Positions 4,512 to 6,709 of a DNA stretch of 6,709 nucleotides are shown piece by piece. The notes below the pieces were generated by a model, which ran no database searches, had not been told where the DNA came from, and saw nothing but the letters and a program-made list of their open reading frames with translations. Origin of the DNA: Phoenicibacter congonensis (lineage in GTDB: Bacteria > Actinomycetota > Coriobacteriia > Coriobacteriales > Eggerthellaceae); NCBI GenBank assembly GCA_030530045.1, contig JAUMVS010000051.1, forward strand, positions 1-6,709. Reading direction: 5' to 3'. Numbering within the stretch: the first letter of the stretch is position 1; each line of letters begins with the position of its first letter. Both the position numbers and the translations under genes were made by a program.

Positions 4512-5315
4512 ATGAACCAGGAACAAAGAAGAAAATATCTAATCGAATATCTCGAACAAGAAAGCCCAGAAGAGTTCGGATCAATTCCTGCCGATCAATC
4601 GGGGCAAAAAGACCTCTTGCGTGGGCTTTTGAACGTGCGGCCAGCGAGACCCGCAAGCGACGAGTTCCTGAAAATCCAAGACGAATATTTGCAAGCTGAA
4701 ATTGCAGAAGCTGGAATTTTCGATGCGAGCGAATTGCAGCCACTCTGCGGAAGCTTGTGCTTGTGGCAAGGCGACATCACAACCATCAAATGTGATGCGA
4801 TTGTGAACGCCGCGAACAGTGGGCTCACTGGCTGCTGGATTCCAAATCACAAATGCATCGACAACTGCATTCACACATTTGCAGGAGTTCAGCTGCGACT
4901 TGACTGCAATGAAATCATCGAGAAGCAAGGTTACACCGAACCATTCGGAACGTGCCAAATCACCAGCGCATACAATCTCCCCTGCAAGCATGTGCTTCAC
5001 ACCGTGGGACCAATCGTGCAAGGCGAGCTCACCGACGAACATCGCGAATTGCTCGCATCGTGCTACAAATCATGCTTGCAAACTGCCGCCGAGCACGGCC
5101 TAAAAAGCGTTGCTTTCTGCTGCATTTCAACTGGCGTTTTCTGCTTCCCCAATGAAGAAGCAGCGAAAATCGCTATCAAAACATGCCAAGAATTTACGAA
5201 GAATCCAACGTCGATTGAAAAAATCATCTTCAACGTTTTCCTCGACAAAGACAAGAAAATCTACGAACGCCTTCTGCGTGACGAGAAACAAGAAGCGGCG
5301 CAGGTTTTTCTGTAA
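4512..5315 (+). CDS. Zn-dependent macrodomain protein, probable protein-ADP-ribose hydrolase
   Basis: Predicted cytoplasmic hydrolase that removes ADP-ribose from proteins. Residues 1-75 form the helical N-terminal extension typical of this subfamily, and 78-255 are the macrodomain. QGDIT (86-90) and NAAN (99-102) bind ADP-ribose. GCWIPNHKCIDNCIHTFAG (107-125) is the zinc loop, with Cys108, His113 and Cys115 as likely ligands. CISTGVFCFP (204-213) is the second substrate loop. The length of 267 residues matches Zn-macro proteins of staphylococci and streptococci. There those enzymes lie in operons with a SirTM sirtuin and a GcvH-like lipoyl carrier, but none of these partners is in this window. 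It is cysteine-rich (15). The start ATG has a poor ribosome site, but the first residues (MNQEQRRKYLIEYL) match family starts. Its 3' end forms part of a terminator. Confidence 0.92.
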   Translation: MNQEQRRKYLIEYLEQESPEEFGSIPADQSGQKDLLRGLLNVRPARPASDEFLKIQDEYLQAEIAEAGIFDASELQPLCGSLCLWQGDITTIKCDAIVNAANSGLTGCWIPNHKCIDNCIHTFAGVQLRLDCNEIIEKQGYTEPFGTCQITSAYNLPCKHVLHTVGPIVQGELTDEHRELLASCYKSCLQTAAEHGLKSVAFCCISTGVFCFPNEEAAKIAIKTCQEFTKNPTSIEKIIFNVFLDKDKKIYERLLRDEKQEAAQVFL

Positions 5316-5340
5316 CCCACGCCGCGTTTGTTGCGTTTTC
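5295..5340. terminator. Probable bidirectional intrinsic terminator, macrodomain gene against pyrF
   Basis: GCGGCG-CA-GGTT (5295-5306) pairs with AACC-CA-CGCCGC (5314-5325): ten pairs with a 2x2 internal loop and a seven-base loop. On the plus strand T-rich GTTTGTTGCGTTTTC follows. On the minus strand the stem is followed by TTCTTGTTTCTC. The left arm is coding sequence for the last macrodomain residues, and the stop codon TAA (5313-5315) lies at the loop edge. It separates the two convergent genes. Confidence 0.75.
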
Positions 5341-5367
5341 TATTTAATCTAAACCGCTGAAAAAGCT

Positions 5368-6096
5368 TTAATCAAGCGATGCTGCAATCTCGCGGAAAGC
5401 AGCAACTGGGTCGTCGGCACCAGTGATTGGGCGACCGACAACGATGTGCGAAGCCCCGTTATCGAACGCCTCTTTTGGAGTAGCCACACGGTTTTGGTCT
5501 CCGATTTCTGCACCTGCAGGACGAACACCAGGTGTGACGATGAATGCGTCAGGTCCAAGCACCTCGCGGAGCATTGCTGCCTCTTGAGGAGAAGCGACAA
5601 CACCGGAAAGCCCAGTGTCCACCGCCGATTTTGCCAGGAACTTGATTTGCTCATTCAGCTCACGAGAAACACCCATGTGCTGCAAATCTTCCTCACCCAT
5701 CGAAGTGAGAACTGTGATTGCAAGCGTTGCTGGGTCGTCGCTCTTCAAGATTTCAGAAGCCTCATGAGAGCCCTCAAGCGCTGCCTTCATCATTGGCTGT
5801 CCGCCAACTGCGTGCATGGTAATCATGTCGGCATGCGAAAGAGTTGCGCTCTTAGCTGCACCGCGAACCTGGTGAGGGATGTCAAAAAATTTGAGATCAA
5901 GAAAGACGTTGTAGCCTCGCTCTTTCAAGATTTTTACAAGCGCCTCGCCATATGCATAGTAAAGCGTCATGCCGACCTTTACCCACTTGGCCTCGCCCGC
6001 CAGCTCATAGGCAAGCGCAATCGCTTTGTCAATCTCGCAGTCAAGCGCGATGATGATTCTGTCTTTTCTTGGTTGGTTGTGAAAATCTGCTAGCAT
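5368..6096 (-). CDS. pyrF: Orotidine 5'-phosphate decarboxylase
   Basis: Catalyses the last step of UMP synthesis, decarboxylation of OMP to UMP, in the cytoplasm. The 242-residue length and motif order are those of the short bacterial (type 1) enzyme. IIALD (15-19) carries the first Asp, KVG (40-42) the substrate Lys, DLKFFDIPHQV (67-77) the catalytic Asp67-Lys69-Asp72 set, TPGVRP (188-193) the phosphate loop and GRPIT (221-225) the Arg222 phosphate contact. All catalytic residues are present. AGGAG (6108-6104) stands 7 bases before the ATG. The start overlaps the end of pyrD by 7 bases, so the two are cotranscribed and probably translationally coupled. A terminator lies downstream at 5295-5325, so pyrF ends the operon here and pyrE is not adjacent. 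Confidence 0.97.
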   Translation of the reverse strand: MLADFHNQPRKDRIIIALDCEIDKAIALAYELAGEAKWVKVGMTLYYAYGEALVKILKERGYNVFLDLKFFDIPHQVRGAAKSATLSHADMITMHAVGGQPMMKAALEGSHEASEILKSDDPATLAITVLTSMGEEDLQHMGVSRELNEQIKFLAKSAVDTGLSGVVASPQEAAMLREVLGPDAFIVTPGVRPAGAEIGDQNRVATPKEAFDNGASHIVVGRPITGADDPVAAFREIAASLD

Positions 6097-6709
6097 TCCA
6101 AAGCTCCTGTTAAATCGCTAACTTTTGCAACACCCTGCTCTTCGCAGAACTGCTCGATTTCGCCTATGATGCGCTCGGTTGAAGTTGGGTCGAGGAAGTT
6201 CGAAAAACCAATTCCAACGGCCGTCGCGCCTGCGAGCATGAACTCTACTGCGTCTTCGCCAGTGCAAATTCCGCCCATGCCGATGATTGGCATGTGGGTT
6301 GCATTCCAGCATTGATAAACACATTTGAGCGCGATTGGCTTCAGGCAAGGGCCTGCCATGCCTCCAATTACGCGAGAAATTTTTGGTTTGCGAGTTTTCG
6401 CATCGATTGCCATGCCTTGCACGCTGTTGATGACAGAAAGTGCATCAGCGCCAGCGTCTTGGCATGCCTTTGCAATGACAGAAATGTCGGTTACGTTTGG
6501 AGTGAGCTTTGCGCTCATTGGCTTCGTTGCAACTTTTCTGCAAGCTGCGATGACTTCCGCAGCTGCTTTTGGATCGGTACCAAGAGAAGCACCACCGCAA
6601 GCAACGTTAGGGCAAGAAATGTTTACCTCGTAGGCATCAACGTCGACCTCTTCGAGGCGCTCGATGACCTGGACATATTCACTCAAATCGTGGCCACAAA
6701 CATTCGCAA
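6090..6709 (-). CDS. pyrD: Dihydroorotate dehydrogenase, class 1B catalytic subunit, partial (N-terminus beyond window)
   Basis: Oxidises dihydroorotate to orotate, the step before PyrE and PyrF. The open frame runs without a start to the right edge, with ANVCGHDLSEYVQ readable upstream of the TTG at 6686, so about the last 206 codons are present and the N-terminal part is missing. NISCPNV holds the catalytic Cys of class 1 enzymes. SAKLTPN, VINSVQGMAID (orotate and FMN contacts), GGMAGPCLKPIA and the FMN phosphate motifs IGMGGI and GATAVGIG follow in the expected order. GMAIDxKTRKP is characteristic of the class 1B (PyrDB) type, which uses NAD+ through a PyrK iron-sulfur/FAD subunit. A pyrK gene is therefore expected just outside the window, upstream. 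The stop codon overlaps the pyrF start. Confidence 0.95.
   Translation of the reverse strand, partial: ANVCGHDLSEYVQVIERLEEVDVDAYEVNISCPNVACGGASLGTDPKAAAEVIAACRKVATKPMSAKLTPNVTDISVIAKACQDAGADALSVINSVQGMAIDAKTRKPKISRVIGGMAGPCLKPIALKCVYQCWNATHMPIIGMGGICTGEDAVEFMLAGATAVGIGFSNFLDPTSTERIIGEIEQFCEEQGVAKVSDLTGALEC

Noticed and set aside
5446..6093. 215-codon plus-strand open frame opposite pyrF
   Set aside because: Antisense shadow of pyrF, whose catalytic motifs are all intact. The translated protein has no known pattern.

Overview
The window reads as ordinary, gene-dense bacterial chromosome of moderate GC content. It carries eight protein genes (one cut by the right edge) and a set of structured intergenic repeats. 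The NAD-type dihydroorotate dehydrogenase (class 1B) next to pyrF, the flavodoxin, the small nitroreductase, the iron-type alcohol dehydrogenase and the Zn-dependent macrodomain protein together suggest a fermentative anaerobe or facultative anaerobe. A Gram-positive host is likely: ribosome binding sites are strong (AGGAGGT types), TTG starts occur, and one gene has a lipoprotein signal. A Coriobacteriia-type actinobacterium or a Firmicute fits; I cannot fix the genus from the sequence.

Layout. At 1-107 is the right half of a repeat element. A minus-strand flavodoxin-domain lipoprotein gene follows (123-758). Positions 765-1206 contain no gene and hold two adjacent repeat units with hairpins. 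At 1207-2373 (minus) is a YqhD/butanol-dehydrogenase-like iron alcohol dehydrogenase, divergent from a TetR-family regulator (2527-3174, plus), with promoters in the AT-rich gap between them. Another palindromic repeat unit lies at 3174-3350. Next come a minus-strand pair, nitroreductase (3920-4432) followed by YfcE-like metallophosphoesterase (3395-3913). A divergent plus-strand Zn-macrodomain gene (4512-5315) ends at a probably bidirectional terminator and faces the minus-strand pyrD-pyrF pair (5368 to the right edge), whose genes overlap by 7 bases.

The least ordinary part is the repeat family. The 13-mer ACTCATCGTCCCC (other strand GGGGACGATGAGT) occurs five times exactly and once with one base missing, always in the same orientation and always between genes. 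It borders three intergenic units of about 165-210 bp that are imperfect palindromes or hairpin clusters. A fourth, partial unit at the left edge is about 88% identical to the unit at 1090-1200. The copies bracket the flavodoxin gene and the dehydrogenase/TetR pair and are absent from the right half of the window.

The genes do not form one pathway. Redox chemistry (flavodoxin, nitroreductase, alcohol dehydrogenase) and a TetR regulator suggest aldehyde or redox stress handling on the left. The right side is pyrimidine biosynthesis plus a presumed ADP-ribose hydrolase.
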